Counted from the first letter of the stretch, positions 36,341 to 46,050 are shown. The stretch is DNA of 64,000 bases from Ascidiimonas meishanensis (GCF_037782385.1 NZ_JBBEXD010000010.1:119094-183093); one strand, 5' to 3'. The notes: generated from the letters alone by a model not told the origin. Translations and numbers: made by a program.

Positions 36341-38227
36341 ATGAAAAAATTAGTACTACCGGCCCTGTTTACTATTACTTTTGGTTTTGCACAACTTCAT
36401 GTTAGTAATGATACTTTTATATATGTACAGGGTGAACAGCTTTTTGTTGGCGATTTTAATGATACTGCTACAGATATAAATCTTGAAGGGACATTAGATG
36501 ATTATTCCCTGGAAAATAACGGATATATATTTTTGAGAAATGAAGCTATGATTTTTCAAACTTCATCTGCCAATACCACAGATAATACGGGGCTTGGAAA
36601 AGTGTCTGTTTATCAGGAAGGCACATCAGATAATTTTGATTATAACTATTGGGGGGTTCCCGTTCACCTTCCTGGTTCCTTAAATTTTAGATTTACTCAA
36701 TTATTTGATCCAGATGTACTAACCTCTATTGAACCCATACCCGCTGTTTTATCTTCAAATAAAGATGGGGCAACAGGTGATGGCGAAGTTGGCGGTACCG
36801 ATTTGAATATTGCTACCAGATGGTTATTTAAATATCCCGGTTCCGTTGGTTATGAAAATTGGGTTTTTGTTGGAAATACAGGAGGAGAAGTGGAACAAGG
36901 ACTCGGATTTAGTATGAAAGGTACTAGTGGTACTGGCCCTAATAATACCGGTAGTGCACAGCGCTACGATTTCAGGGGCGTGCCTAATACTGGAGATATT
37001 ACTATTTCCGTACAACCTGATTTGGTTACTTTGGCAGGAAACCCTTACCCCTCCGCTTTAGACCTCAAGACATTTCTGGTTGATAACCAAGATAATCTTG
37101 CAGGAGGTGCTTATTTTTGGCAACAAGACCCAACAGTAGATTCACACAAAATAACTGATTATGTTGGAGGATACGGAACCTACGTTCCTGGAAATCCATT
37201 AGATAATAATGATAATGGAGCTTTCACTCAGGCCACCTTTGTACAATATGATGCCACTGGGAATACTGAAATTCCAGGAGCTTTCACCAATAATGATCTT
37301 GTAGACGGAGTGCCTAGGTATGCGCCCATTGGTCAAGGCTTTATGCTAGTTGGAGCTGACGGCAGTACCCAAGTTAGTCCTTCAGCTACTTTTTCAAATT
37401 CACAACGCGTTTTTGTAAAGGAATCTGAAATTACCGGAAGCTCAGATACCTCTAGTTTCAATCGTGCTAAAGGAGAAGTGAGTTTGAGTGAAGATGATGA
37501 AACCAATGATGATGAAGCAGAAGCTCCTAAAAGATCCTCACTGAGATTTCAAATTGGTATTAGTAACGGGGAAAGAACACTTTATAAGGAGATTCTATTA
37601 GCTTTTGACACCAATTATTCTACGGATGGTATTGACTGGGGAACAGATGGCAAAGATTTTAATCCCCTAGAAAATGATGTTTATTGGCCAATTGAAAAAG
37701 AAAAATTTGTCATCCAATCTACTAATTTTGAGGTAGAAAAAGAAATTCCATTAGCCATGGAAAATATAGTAAAAACAAGATATCGTATTAGGCTTATAGA
37801 AAAAGAAAATTTTGATGAAACTCAAGCTATATTTCTTTTAGATAAAGAAAATGACATCTATTATAATGTTACAAATGTGGCTGTGCCTGTTACCCTTGAT
37901 CCAGGACTTTATCAAGACCGATTTGTGATCACATTTGTGAACAAAAAAGACCAAAACACAGAAGAAGAACTTCTTTTTAATAGCTCTTTTGAAATTTTAC
38001 ACGCAAATCAAGAAAGACAATTAATTATTCGCAATTTGGAGGCTCAAAATATCAATAATGTTACTGTATTTGATATCAACGGAAAGCGAATTTTCACAGA
38101 AGATCTTACCACTTCAAATGACGAACTTCGTTACAACACCTCATCCTATAGCAATGGTGTGTACCTTGTTACATTGACCACGGATGAAAATAAAAGTACA
38201 ACTCAAAAATTTGCAGTGTCTAATTAA
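36341..38227 (+). CDS. T9SS type A sorting-domain secreted protein
   Basis: 628 residues. Signal peptide MKKLVLPALFTITFGFAQ; no known enzymatic domain; an acidic stretch EDDETNDDEAEAPKRSS in the middle; and a C-terminal type A sorting signal (FEILHANQERQLIIRNLE, VTVFDINGKRIFTEDL, YSNGVYLVTLTTDENKSTTQKFAV) that targets secretion through T9SS. Probably surface-exposed or secreted. A -7 element TAAATTTG lies at 36289-36296. Confidence 0.9.
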   Translation: MKKLVLPALFTITFGFAQLHVSNDTFIYVQGEQLFVGDFNDTATDINLEGTLDDYSLENNGYIFLRNEAMIFQTSSANTTDNTGLGKVSVYQEGTSDNFDYNYWGVPVHLPGSLNFRFTQLFDPDVLTSIEPIPAVLSSNKDGATGDGEVGGTDLNIATRWLFKYPGSVGYENWVFVGNTGGEVEQGLGFSMKGTSGTGPNNTGSAQRYDFRGVPNTGDITISVQPDLVTLAGNPYPSALDLKTFLVDNQDNLAGGAYFWQQDPTVDSHKITDYVGGYGTYVPGNPLDNNDNGAFTQATFVQYDATGNTEIPGAFTNNDLVDGVPRYAPIGQGFMLVGADGSTQVSPSATFSNSQRVFVKESEITGSSDTSSFNRAKGEVSLSEDDETNDDEAEAPKRSSLRFQIGISNGERTLYKEILLAFDTNYSTDGIDWGTDGKDFNPLENDVYWPIEKEKFVIQSTNFEVEKEIPLAMENIVKTRYRIRLIEKENFDETQAIFLLDKENDIYYNVTNVAVPVTLDPGLYQDRFVITFVNKKDQNTEEELLFNSSFEILHANQERQLIIRNLEAQNINNVTVFDINGKRIFTEDLTTSNDELRYNTSSYSNGVYLVTLTTDENKSTTQKFAVSN

Positions 38228-38230
38228 CTC

Positions 38231-38536
38231 ATGAACATTATTTTCCTTTTAAAGATTGAAGATTATATGCTTCCCTGCCTTAACAAAAAATTCTTTGGAT
38301 TTGAATGTATGGGCTGCGGTATACAAAGAGCATTTTCGCTTTTAATACAAGGAGAATTTATTGCTGCTTTTAAGATGTACCCTGGTATCTACCCATTACT
38401 TTCATTATTGGGTTTTGTCTTATATACATCTTTTTTCAAAGTAAAATACAGTAATAAAATTATAATCGTACTTGCAACGATGACCGTACTATTTATTATT
38501 GGAAATTACATTTTAAAACTTATCAACCAAACATAA
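38231..38536 (+). CDS. DUF2752 membrane protein
   Basis: 101 residues with three hydrophobic segments. CLNKKFFGFECMGCGIQRAFSLLIQGEF is the DUF2752 core, with a CxxCG motif. Four bases after the T9SS gene and three before the next, suggesting one operon. Function unknown. Confidence 0.88.
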   Translation: MNIIFLLKIEDYMLPCLNKKFFGFECMGCGIQRAFSLLIQGEFIAAFKMYPGIYPLLSLLGFVLYTSFFKVKYSNKIIIVLATMTVLFIIGNYILKLINQT

Positions 38537-38538
38537 TT

Positions 38539-38871
38539 ATGGAAAAACAAAAATTACCTAATGTTACTATTTCTTTGGTTCTTGGAATCATCTCTTTTAT
38601 TGCATGCTGTTGTAGTTCTGGTTTAGGAGGTGTATTATTTTCAGGTATTGCGCTTTTTTTAGCCAACAAGGATAAAAAAACCTATTTAGAAAATCCCGAA
38701 TTGTATGAAAATTATAGTGGACTTAAAACTGCAAGAATCGTAGCTATTATTGGACTTGTCTTAGCTGTAATTACATTAATTCTAACTATTGTATGGATTA
38801 TTTCTTTAGGTGGAATTGGAGCTTATATGGAGCAACAGCAAGAAATGATGGAGCAATGGCAAAATATGTAA
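38539..38871 (+). CDS. CCC-motif membrane protein
   Basis: 110 residues, two hydrophobic segments, with FIACCCSSGLGGVLFSGIALFLANKDKKTY, the triple-Cys signature of a small Bacteroidota membrane family. It sits directly after the DUF2752 gene and ends in an MEQQQEMMEQWQNM tail. Unknown function; a terminator follows. Confidence 0.88.
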   Translation: MEKQKLPNVTISLVLGIISFIACCCSSGLGGVLFSGIALFLANKDKKTYLENPELYENYSGLKTARIVAIIGLVLAVITLILTIVWIISLGGIGAYMEQQQEMMEQWQNM

Positions 38872-38902
38872 ATCTCTATTAACAATATTATAAGTTGATT
38901 TG

Positions 38903-38932
38903 AAAGGGAGTTTTATGGAACTCCCTTTTTTT
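38903..38932 (+). terminator. Terminator of the T9SS/DUF2752/CCC operon
   Basis: AAAGGGAGTT and AACTCCCTTT stem followed by T-run, 32 bases past the last stop. Confidence 0.85.
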
Positions 38933-39050
38933 ATGAAAACTATTTTCCCTCTCCAAGAATACTATTAAGAACCTAATATCCTATTTTAATCTAGCACAAA
39001 ACACCTCATTTTATAAAAGTAGTATTTTGGTGAAAAAAATTGATGTCAAT

Positions 39051-39086
39051 AAAAAAGCCATCTCTAGAAATAGAAATGGCTTTTTT
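39051..39086. terminator. Terminator of rocD (bidirectional)
   Basis: AAAAAAGCCAT ... ATGGCTTTTTT hairpin, 20 bases past the minus-strand rocD stop; the 11-bp stem is perfect. Confidence 0.85.
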
Positions 39087-39105
39087 ATGAGTAAACAACG
39101 CTTTT

Positions 39106-40389
39106 TTAAGCGGGTTCAAAAGATTTAAGAACGCTACAAATTATAGATACACATTCTAAAAGTTGTTCCTCTGTCATTACCAATGGTGGAGCAAATCTAA
39201 TAATATTTCCATGTGTAGGTTTGGCAAGTAAACCATTTTCTTTTAAGGCTACACAAATATTCCAAGCTGTCTCGCTTTCTTCATGATCATTAATTACAAT
39301 AGCATTCAAAAGACCTTTACCTCTTACCAAGGTTACTATAGAAGAGTTTTTAATATAGGTATTCAATTCTTTTCTGAAAATATTTCCTAGTTTACGCGCA
39401 TTTTGTGCAAGTTTTTCATCATTTACCACTTCCAAGGCTTCCATTGCCACAGCTGAGGCAACTGGATTCCCACCAAAAGTACTGCCATGCTGCCCTGGCT
39501 TTATTACATTCATCACTTCATCATCTGCAAGTACTGCGCTTACAGGATAGGCTCCTCCACTTAGTGCTTTCCCTAGAATTAAAATGTCTGGTCTTTGGTA
39601 AGTATCTTGTCTCTCACAACTATTTTTACAGTTACAGTTACCGCAAATTGCTAAAAGAGAACCTGTTCTTGCAATACCAGTTTGGATTTCATCTGCTATT
39701 AAAAGTACTCCATATTGATTACATAGCTGTTTTACTTTAGCCAAATAATCATCTGCCGGAGTATAAACACCTGCCTCTCCCTGTATGGGCTCAACCAAAA
39801 ATCCAGCTATATTTTTTTCTTCTCTTAATACCTTCTCTAAGGCATCGGTATTGTCATAAGGAATTTTAATGAAACCTTCTGTATACGGCCCAAAATTCTT
39901 CCGGGCATTTTCATCATTAGAAAAAGAAATTATGGTTGTAGTTCTTCCATGAAAGTTATTTTCACATACAACAATTTTGGCTTCATTTTCTGCAATCCCC
40001 TTTTTCTCATAGGCCCATTTACGACAAATTTTAATTGCAGTTTCAACAGCTTCCGCCCCGGTATTCATGGGTAATATCTTTTGAAAGCCAAAATAGTTAG
40101 TAACATACTTCTCATAGGGCCCTAACATATCGTTGTAAAAAGCCCGTGAAGTAAGTGTCAGCGTTTTTGCCTGGTTCATCATAGCCTCTACAATCCTAGG
40201 ATGACAATGCCCTTGGTTTACCGCAGAATATGCCGAAAGGAAATCGTAGTAACGCTTACCTTCAACATCCCATACATAAACTCCTTCTCCTTTATGCAGC
40301 ACAACCGGTAAGGGATGATAGTTGTGTGCACCGTGTCTATTCTCTAATGCTATTGCATCTTGAGAACTTAATTTTTCTAAAACTGCCAT
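39106..40389 (-). CDS. rocD: Ornithine aminotransferase
   Basis: 427 residues. Transfers the delta amino group of ornithine to 2-oxoglutarate, giving glutamate semialdehyde. Seen: AHNYHPLPVVLHKGEGVYVWDVEG, MNTGAEAVETAIK, PIQGEAGVYTP, IADEIQTG, and ILGKALSGG with the PLP lysine (K274). An insertion at about 246-266 carries four Cys residues (249, 252, 254, 258), C-x2-C-x-C-x3-C, of unknown role. The -7 element TAATTTTG lies at 40458-40465, giving a leader of about 65 nt. Confidence 0.96.
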   Translation of the reverse strand: MAVLEKLSSQDAIALENRHGAHNYHPLPVVLHKGEGVYVWDVEGKRYYDFLSAYSAVNQGHCHPRIVEAMMNQAKTLTLTSRAFYNDMLGPYEKYVTNYFGFQKILPMNTGAEAVETAIKICRKWAYEKKGIAENEAKIVVCENNFHGRTTTIISFSNDENARKNFGPYTEGFIKIPYDNTDALEKVLREEKNIAGFLVEPIQGEAGVYTPADDYLAKVKQLCNQYGVLLIADEIQTGIARTGSLLAICGNCNCKNSCERQDTYQRPDILILGKALSGGAYPVSAVLADDEVMNVIKPGQHGSTFGGNPVASAVAMEALEVVNDEKLAQNARKLGNIFRKELNTYIKNSSIVTLVRGKGLLNAIVINDHEESETAWNICVALKENGLLAKPTHGNIIRFAPPLVMTEEQLLECVSIICSVLKSFEPA

Positions 40390-40457
40390 TTTGAAATTCT
40401 TTAAAATAAAACTTTACAATTCCTTCTTGAGGAGAGAAATCATCCATTGCAGTGCGA

Positions 40458-40465
40458 CAAAATTA
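40458..40465 (-). promoter_or_regulatory. TAnnTTTG -7 element of rocD
   Basis: Minus-strand TAATTTTG, 68 bases upstream of the start codon. The rest of the 229-base gap upstream of rocD shows nothing I recognise. Confidence 0.45.
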
Positions 40466-40618
40466 GTAATTTTTTATGGATATAAAAGCATTTGTGAATA
40501 TTGAAATCTAAGGCTGTTCTACTATTTATCATCTTGAAAAAAAAATATGTAATTCTATAGCTCCATTTAAAACAGAATAGCTTTTTTATCCTATATTTAA
40601 TCTATCTAATTAAAAATC

Positions 40619-40981
40619 ATGAAAATACTTATTAGTATTCTGATAGGGTTAATTGCCTTTATTCATTGTTATATTCTCTGGCTTGAAATGTTTGCATGGA
40701 AGACAAGAGGTAGAAAAGTATTTAAAAAATTACCAAAAGAATCATTTGACCAAACTGCGGTGATGGCAGCAAATCAAGGCCTTTACAATGGTTTTTTGGC
40801 TGCAGGCCTTATCTGGACGTTTTTTATTTCAGATGAACTATGGAGAATCAATATTTCCTTATTCTTTCTAGGCTGTGTTGCTATTGCTGGAATATATGGA
40901 GCTATTAGCGCAGATAGAAAAATCTTTTTTGTACAAGCATTGCCTGCTACTATCACTATTTTACTTATTCTCTTTACTTAA
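40619..40981 (+). CDS. DUF1304 membrane protein
   Basis: 120 residues, four hydrophobic segments, with FIHCYILWLEMFAWKTRGRKVF and NQGLYNGFLAAGLIW, the DUF1304 signature. Function unknown. Followed after 15 bases by the next exported-protein gene. Confidence 0.9.
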   Translation: MKILISILIGLIAFIHCYILWLEMFAWKTRGRKVFKKLPKESFDQTAVMAANQGLYNGFLAAGLIWTFFISDELWRINISLFFLGCVAIAGIYGAISADRKIFFVQALPATITILLILFT

Positions 40982-40996
40982 AAACTATAAATTTTT

Positions 40997-41371
40997 ATGA
41001 AGAAATATTTAAAATATATGCTGCTATCATGTTTGCTATATACGGGAGTATACGCCCAACAAACAATTCCAATACAAGCCAAACCACTTGAGAATATTTT
41101 AATTTCCTTTAAGTCGGATTCCGTTGCCCTATTTGCGAATTCTTTTAGTAAAGAAATTGATTCTGAAGAGATAAAGCAATCTAAATGGAAAGAACGCTTA
41201 AATGAAGGTAAAGAAAAGTTCAAAAAGCGTTTTGGAGATTATCAAATACAAGATTTTTCTTTTAAGTATGTTGATTCAACCTCTCAATTACAGGTTTTTT
41301 TCAGAAATAAAGAAGCCTTCAAAGTATTAGTTATTGAAGAAGATTCCCATTGGAAATTAAAAGAACATTAA
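40997..41371 (+). CDS. Small exported protein of unknown function
   Basis: 124 residues; signal peptide MLLSCLLYTGVYAQ. The mature part is mixed alpha/beta, ending in FFRNKEAFKVLVIEEDSHWKLKEH. Likely a small NTF2-like or unknown fold; no family recognised. It is followed after nine bases by the LprI-like gene. Confidence 0.7.
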   Translation: MKKYLKYMLLSCLLYTGVYAQQTIPIQAKPLENILISFKSDSVALFANSFSKEIDSEEIKQSKWKERLNEGKEKFKKRFGDYQIQDFSFKYVDSTSQLQVFFRNKEAFKVLVIEEDSHWKLKEH

Positions 41372-41380
41372 TTTTTTTAC

Positions 41381-41803
41381 ATGAAAAAGATTCATACTTA
41401 CCTGCTATTCTTATTTTTTATATGCTTTTGGCAAACTACTTTTGGACAAAGTATCAAACAGATTTCTCAAGAGTATCAAAGCTGTATCACGCAAAACATA
41501 CCTACCACCAAATCTTCACTAGACTGCTCCAATGCTTCTACGGAGAGTTATCAAAAACTAATGAAGCTACGAGTTGAAGAATTAGAGAAATTATTGGAGC
41601 CCCCAACAGCTAAGTTGCTTAAAGACAACCAAGAGGCGTGGAAACAGTGGATGCAAGCGGAAATGCAATTCTTTGTAGTTTTTTATACTGAATTGTATGA
41701 TGGAGGAACCCTATCTAGGGTATCTGTTTTAAACGAAAAAAATAAGCTTTTAAAGAAAAGAATTCTTGAACTTGAAAATAAAATCTCTCTTTTTGAAAGA
41801 TAA
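41381..41803 (+). CDS. LprI-like domain lipoprotein/exported protein
   Basis: 140 residues, signal peptide (LLFLFFICFWQTTFGQ). The mature part has C-containing SSLDCSNASTESYQKLM and LRVEELEKLL...LLKDNQEAWKQWMQAE, a DUF1311/LprI-like arrangement of paired helices. LprI-family members inhibit lysozyme; function here is inferred only. Confidence 0.75.
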   Translation: MKKIHTYLLFLFFICFWQTTFGQSIKQISQEYQSCITQNIPTTKSSLDCSNASTESYQKLMKLRVEELEKLLEPPTAKLLKDNQEAWKQWMQAEMQFFVVFYTELYDGGTLSRVSVLNEKNKLLKKRILELENKISLFER

Positions 41804-41805
41804 AA

Positions 41806-42936
41806 CTATCTTTCTTGAGGCATTACTTCAAAAGCAATGATCTGGTTCAATTGTGGGCCAAATTCGCTAAAATTATTATCAGCAATCACCACAATTGATT
41901 TGTTTCCATTAGACAAATCTGGTCCAAATGTAATTCCCTCAATATTATCTACTACTCCATTTGTAAGTTGTGATCTTATTGACTCAAAATCAAATAACAA
42001 TGTTTTTGTAACCGGAGTGTAAAACCCATCTCTTAGTTGTTCCCTATTTTTAACATCGGAAGCAGCAGTTGCATCAACTTTATAAATTTTAACATTATTT
42101 CCTCCATCTTCATATCCGGTAGCAAAAGATCTTTCTAAGACTAAAAAACTAAGATCACTTAAAGCCAATAACTCTACGAGTCCGTTAATTTTAAAGCCAC
42201 CTGGAGGATTAGAATCTCGTACCACATTGTCCAATTCATAAACATATTGTTTTTGCACTGTTCCCAAAAACTTATCCATTAGTGTTATTCTTACAGGCGC
42301 ATTACTATTTAAAAGTAAAGGTGGATTCCCATCTTGCTTTAGTGGCAACTCCATACCTATCCAATACCCTTTATTATCTCTACTAAGACTCAACCCCTCT
42401 ATGGTTCCATTCTGTCTTGGCCCTACTTTTCTTGTAGTCTCCTCCAGAGAAAACATGGTTGGCAAGGGCAACTCACGAATATGTGTTCCAGAGATATCTA
42501 TTTCCCTTATTGTTGGATTTATATGTTGATTTAGCCGGCCTTCACTAGCCCAAATAAATGTTCCTGTTGTGGGGTCCAATCTCAAAGCTTCAGGATCTGT
42601 GGTTCCATTTTCAAAATTCAATCCATTTACATCTTTTATAATGGTCACATTTTTAACAGAGGCTTTAGTGAATGCATTTATCGTATATTCTAATTCCAAA
42701 GTGTAAAATCTAATTGGTGCCTGGGTATCATCTGAGATTGCATACCATAAACCATTAGCATAATCAATACTGGAAAGTCCTCCAAAAAGAGTGCCTTTTA
42801 CTTCTTCAGATGGAATCACCTTCTCTCCAATAAAACGTAACGCACCCACATTAATAGCAGCTCTATCATCTACAGAATTACAAGACACCATAAGACATCC
42901 TATAATAAATCTAACGCAAATAGTCTTTAAATTCAT
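41806..42936 (-). CDS. Esterase-like activity of phytase family lipoprotein
   Basis: 376 residues, lipoprotein signal (LMVSCNS). Seen: LFGGLSSIDYANGLWYAISDD, NFENGTTDPEALRLD, NGTIEGLSLSRDNKGYW and VVDNIEGITFGPDLSNG..IVVIADNNF, the pattern of the phytase-like beta-propeller family (esterase-like). Substrate not predictable. It converges on the LprI-like gene with two bases between stops. Confidence 0.88.
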   Translation of the reverse strand: MNLKTICVRFIIGCLMVSCNSVDDRAAINVGALRFIGEKVIPSEEVKGTLFGGLSSIDYANGLWYAISDDTQAPIRFYTLELEYTINAFTKASVKNVTIIKDVNGLNFENGTTDPEALRLDPTTGTFIWASEGRLNQHINPTIREIDISGTHIRELPLPTMFSLEETTRKVGPRQNGTIEGLSLSRDNKGYWIGMELPLKQDGNPPLLLNSNAPVRITLMDKFLGTVQKQYVYELDNVVRDSNPPGGFKINGLVELLALSDLSFLVLERSFATGYEDGGNNVKIYKVDATAASDVKNREQLRDGFYTPVTKTLLFDFESIRSQLTNGVVDNIEGITFGPDLSNGNKSIVVIADNNFSEFGPQLNQIIAFEVMPQER

Positions 42937-43214
42937 ATGATAATACTATGCTGGTTTACAAATATAAAATTACCTTGTTTTTCGCTAAAGTTATTATGTA
43001 TCTAAATTTGTATGAAGCTTTGGCTTCAATACACCCTGATTTATAAGTTTCACAACACTAACTAAGGCGTTCGTATAGATATGATTTTTTCTCTGCATTC
43101 AGTAAAAATAGTGAGATTCTTTCAAGTACTATTTTATGAAGAAAACCTAAATAAAAACATCTCAAAGACTTAAAGCTAGCAGTCTAATTAATTGTGCTGT
43201 TAATAAAAACGTCC

Positions 43215-43222
43215 TATTTTTG
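43215..43222 (+). promoter_or_regulatory. TAnnTTTG -7 element before rlmD
   Basis: TATTTTTG, four bases before the ATG at 43227, leaving essentially no leader. The rest of the 290-base gap upstream shows only a small GAAGC/GCTTC hairpin near 43013. Confidence 0.6.
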
Positions 43223-43226
43223 CCGC

Positions 43227-44636
43227 ATGTCAAGAAAAAAGAGGAAAGTTGTTTTAGAACAATTAGAAGTCATAGATGCGGGAGCAAAGGGAAAAAGCGT
43301 TGCGAAAACTGATGCAGGGCAGGTAGTTTTTATTAGTAATGCCGTTCCTGGGGATATTGTTGATGTACAAACACATAAAAAACGTAAATCATATTACGAA
43401 GGAAAAGCGATTAATTTTCATAAATATTCTTCAAAAAGGACTATTCCAGAATGTGAACATTTTGGCACTTGTGGAGGATGTAAATGGCAGCATATGGCCT
43501 ATGAACATCAACTTTACTACAAACAAAAAGAGGTAGCTAATAATCTTGTTAGGCTTGGCAAGATTGAAATTCCAGAAATTGAGCCTATTCTTGGTTCTAA
43601 AAAACAATATTTTTATAGAAATAAGATGGAATTTTCATTTTCTGACAATCGTTGGATCACAGCAGATGAATTGAATTCGGGACTTGAAATTACCGATAGA
43701 AATGCCCTTGGGTTTCACATTCCTGGTATGTGGGATAAGATTCTGGATATTAAAAAATGTTATCTTCAAGGAGATCCTTCAAATGCTATACGAATTGAGG
43801 TAAAAGAATTTGCTACCAAACATAAATTACCTTTTTTTAATGTGAGAGCACAAAGTGGACTTTTGAGAACACTCATGATTCGCACTTCTTCTACAGGAGA
43901 AATTATGGTGCTATTTCAATTCTTTAAGAAGGAGGAAGAAGCTATTGAAATGCTGTTGACCCATATTAAAAAAGTATTTCCTGAGATCACATCATTACAA
44001 TATGTTATTAATGAGAAAGCTAATGACACGATTTACGATCAAGAAGTTATTTGCTTTGATGGACGAGATCACATTTTTGAGGAGATGGAAGGGCTTAAAT
44101 TTAAAATTAACGCAAAGTCTTTTTATCAGACAAATTCTGAACAAGCCTATGAACTATACAAAGTGACTAGAGATTTTGCTAATTTAACAGGTAAAGAACT
44201 CGTGTACGACCTTTATACAGGTACCGGAACCATTGCTCAATTTGTTGCTGCAAAAGCAAAAAAAGTTATTGGGATAGAAGCCGTACCGGAAGCTATTGAA
44301 GATGCAAAAAAAAATGCCTCAGTTAATACTATAAATAATGTAGCATTCTATGCTGGAGATATGAAACATATTTTCAATGAAGATTTCATTCAACTTCATG
44401 GCAGGGCAGACGTTATTATTACAGATCCACCCAGAGATGGAATGCATAAAGATGTCGTGCAACAAATTTTAAACGTAGCTCCTAAAAGAATTGTGTATGT
44501 AAGTTGTAACAGTGCTACCCAAGCTAGAGATCTTGCATTAATGGATCAAGATTATCAGGTAATACGAGTACAACCGGTTGATATGTTTCCGCAAACTTAT
44601 CACGTAGAAAATGTTGTACTTTTGGAAAAAAGATAA
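43227..44636 (+). CDS. rlmD: 23S rRNA (uracil-5-)-methyltransferase RlmD family
   Basis: 469 residues from the ATG at 43227; the upstream frame from 43194 begins inside the promoter. Seen: N-terminal TRAM region (VIDAGAKGKSVAK, VPGDIVDV), Fe-S cysteines in CEHFGTCGGCKWQHM, SAM site LVYDLYTGTGTIAQFVA, catalytic DPPRDGMH and the nucleophile Cys in YVSCNSATQARDL. It methylates U in 23S rRNA (U1939-type). Followed by DUF6452 and DUF6048 genes. Confidence 0.93.
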   Translation: MSRKKRKVVLEQLEVIDAGAKGKSVAKTDAGQVVFISNAVPGDIVDVQTHKKRKSYYEGKAINFHKYSSKRTIPECEHFGTCGGCKWQHMAYEHQLYYKQKEVANNLVRLGKIEIPEIEPILGSKKQYFYRNKMEFSFSDNRWITADELNSGLEITDRNALGFHIPGMWDKILDIKKCYLQGDPSNAIRIEVKEFATKHKLPFFNVRAQSGLLRTLMIRTSSTGEIMVLFQFFKKEEEAIEMLLTHIKKVFPEITSLQYVINEKANDTIYDQEVICFDGRDHIFEEMEGLKFKINAKSFYQTNSEQAYELYKVTRDFANLTGKELVYDLYTGTGTIAQFVAAKAKKVIGIEAVPEAIEDAKKNASVNTINNVAFYAGDMKHIFNEDFIQLHGRADVIITDPPRDGMHKDVVQQILNVAPKRIVYVSCNSATQARDLALMDQDYQVIRVQPVDMFPQTYHVENVVLLEKR

Positions 44637-44659
44637 ATACCCATTTGCTGATTTTGTAT

Positions 44660-45175
44660 ATGAAAAACCAAATTCTAACCGGGATTGTAATTATTACACT
44701 AATAATTTTTGGGGTTGCAGGATGCCAGCGTGATGACCTTTGTGCAGAAACAGATCCTACCACACCTATGCTTATTCTCAAATTTCAGGATTCAGAAGAG
44801 CCTGAAGAAGATAAATCTGTTACAAATTTAAGGGTGTTGGCTGAAGGAATTGAAACCCCATTATCTGGGTTATCAGCCAGTACAACAGATTCCATTTCAA
44901 TACCACTAAGATCGTTCTCTTCTGAGACCACATTTATTCTGATATCTGATTATGAAATTGATTCTGAAGGAATTGAAACCGGGAACATGGATACACTTCG
45001 TTTTGACTACACAACAAAAGAAGTATTTATATCAAGAGCGTGCGGTTTTGTAGCCAACTATGAAACACTAACTGCTAATCTAACGAATGATTCTGACAAT
45101 TGGATTCAAACGATTATAGTGAATAAAGATACCATAACTGATGAAACACAAACACATGTTACGATTTTGCATTAG
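44660..45175 (+). CDS. DUF6452 family lipoprotein
   Basis: 171 residues from ATG 44660; the longer frame from 44645 opens with TTG. Lipoprotein signal (IFGVAGCQR). Acidic beta-rich mature part with CAETDPTTPMLILKF and ACGFVANYETL, matching DUF6452 companions of rlmD in Flavobacteria. Overlaps the following gene by 35 bp in another frame. Confidence 0.75.
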   Translation: MKNQILTGIVIITLIIFGVAGCQRDDLCAETDPTTPMLILKFQDSEEPEEDKSVTNLRVLAEGIETPLSGLSASTTDSISIPLRSFSSETTFILISDYEIDSEGIETGNMDTLRFDYTTKEVFISRACGFVANYETLTANLTNDSDNWIQTIIVNKDTITDETQTHVTILH

Positions 45176-45887
45176 TAGTATCTGCTTGCTATTTTTCTCT
45201 ATCGGATGGACACAGGAAACCGTTATAAAAGACACCACTAAACTCAGTGAAAAATACGGCTTACGTGTTGGAGCCGACTTAAGCAAACCCTTAAGAACAC
45301 TTTTTGATGATAACTATAGTGGTTTTGAGCTGGTTGGAGATTACAGAATTAGCAAAAACTTTTATATCGCTGGAGAATTAGGCACGGAAGAAAATACCAC
45401 CGAAGAAGATCTTTATAATTTCACAACGAATGGAAGTTATATTAAACTAGGATTTGACTATAACACCTACAACAATTGGTTTGGAATGCAAAATTTAGTA
45501 ACCGTGGGAATGCGTTATGGATTTAGTACATTCTCTCAAACCCTCAACAGTTATAATATTTACAATACAAATCAGTTTTTTAATGAAGGCAATCTACCCG
45601 GAAACAACACAGCACTTCTCGGGGAATATAGCGGACTAAATGGTCAATGGGTAGAAGGTGTGCTAGGTGTGAAAGTAGAGCTTTTTAGTAATTTATACCT
45701 TGGAGCCACTATTCGTATTAATTTTCTGGTTTCTGATAAAGAAGCGGAACCCTTTCCAAATTTATGGATTCCAGGTTTTAATCGGGTCAATAACGACAGT
45801 AATATTGGAGTTGGATTCAACTACACCTTAAGTTACTTAATTCCAATTTATAGGAAAGCAAAAGGAGTGAAAGATGTAAAGGAATAA
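45141..45887 (+). CDS. DUF6048 family outer-membrane-like protein
   Basis: 248 residues, signal peptide (LRFCISSICLLFFSIGWTQ). Alternating beta strands (LGLRVGADLSKPL, YIAGELGTEE, YIKLGFDYNTYNNWFGMQNLVTVGMRYGFST) suggest a small barrel; matches DUF6048, found after DUF6452 in Flavobacteria. Overlaps the previous gene by 35 bp. Confidence 0.75.
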   Translation: MKHKHMLRFCISSICLLFFSIGWTQETVIKDTTKLSEKYGLRVGADLSKPLRTLFDDNYSGFELVGDYRISKNFYIAGELGTEENTTEEDLYNFTTNGSYIKLGFDYNTYNNWFGMQNLVTVGMRYGFSTFSQTLNSYNIYNTNQFFNEGNLPGNNTALLGEYSGLNGQWVEGVLGVKVELFSNLYLGATIRINFLVSDKEAEPFPNLWIPGFNRVNNDSNIGVGFNYTLSYLIPIYRKAKGVKDVKE

Positions 45888-46013
45888 TGGTGATTTTTAG
45901 TTTACTATCACAGGATTATTTGTTCTTATATCATGTCTTTGATCTCTCACTTCTTTTTAATGATTTCTTCTATTATTTGTGTATTTGTGAAATTCAAACA
46001 ACAAAGTTACATT

Positions 46014-46050
46014 AGGGGTATTTCACTTTTAAAGGTACTTATAACAAATA
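46014..46050 (+). repeat. Upstream motif copy 1 (before first long paralog)
   Basis: GGGGTATTTCACTTTTAAAG followed by GTACTTATAAC. About 125 bp before the ATG at 46175. The rest of 45888-46174 shows no other feature. Confidence 0.5.
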
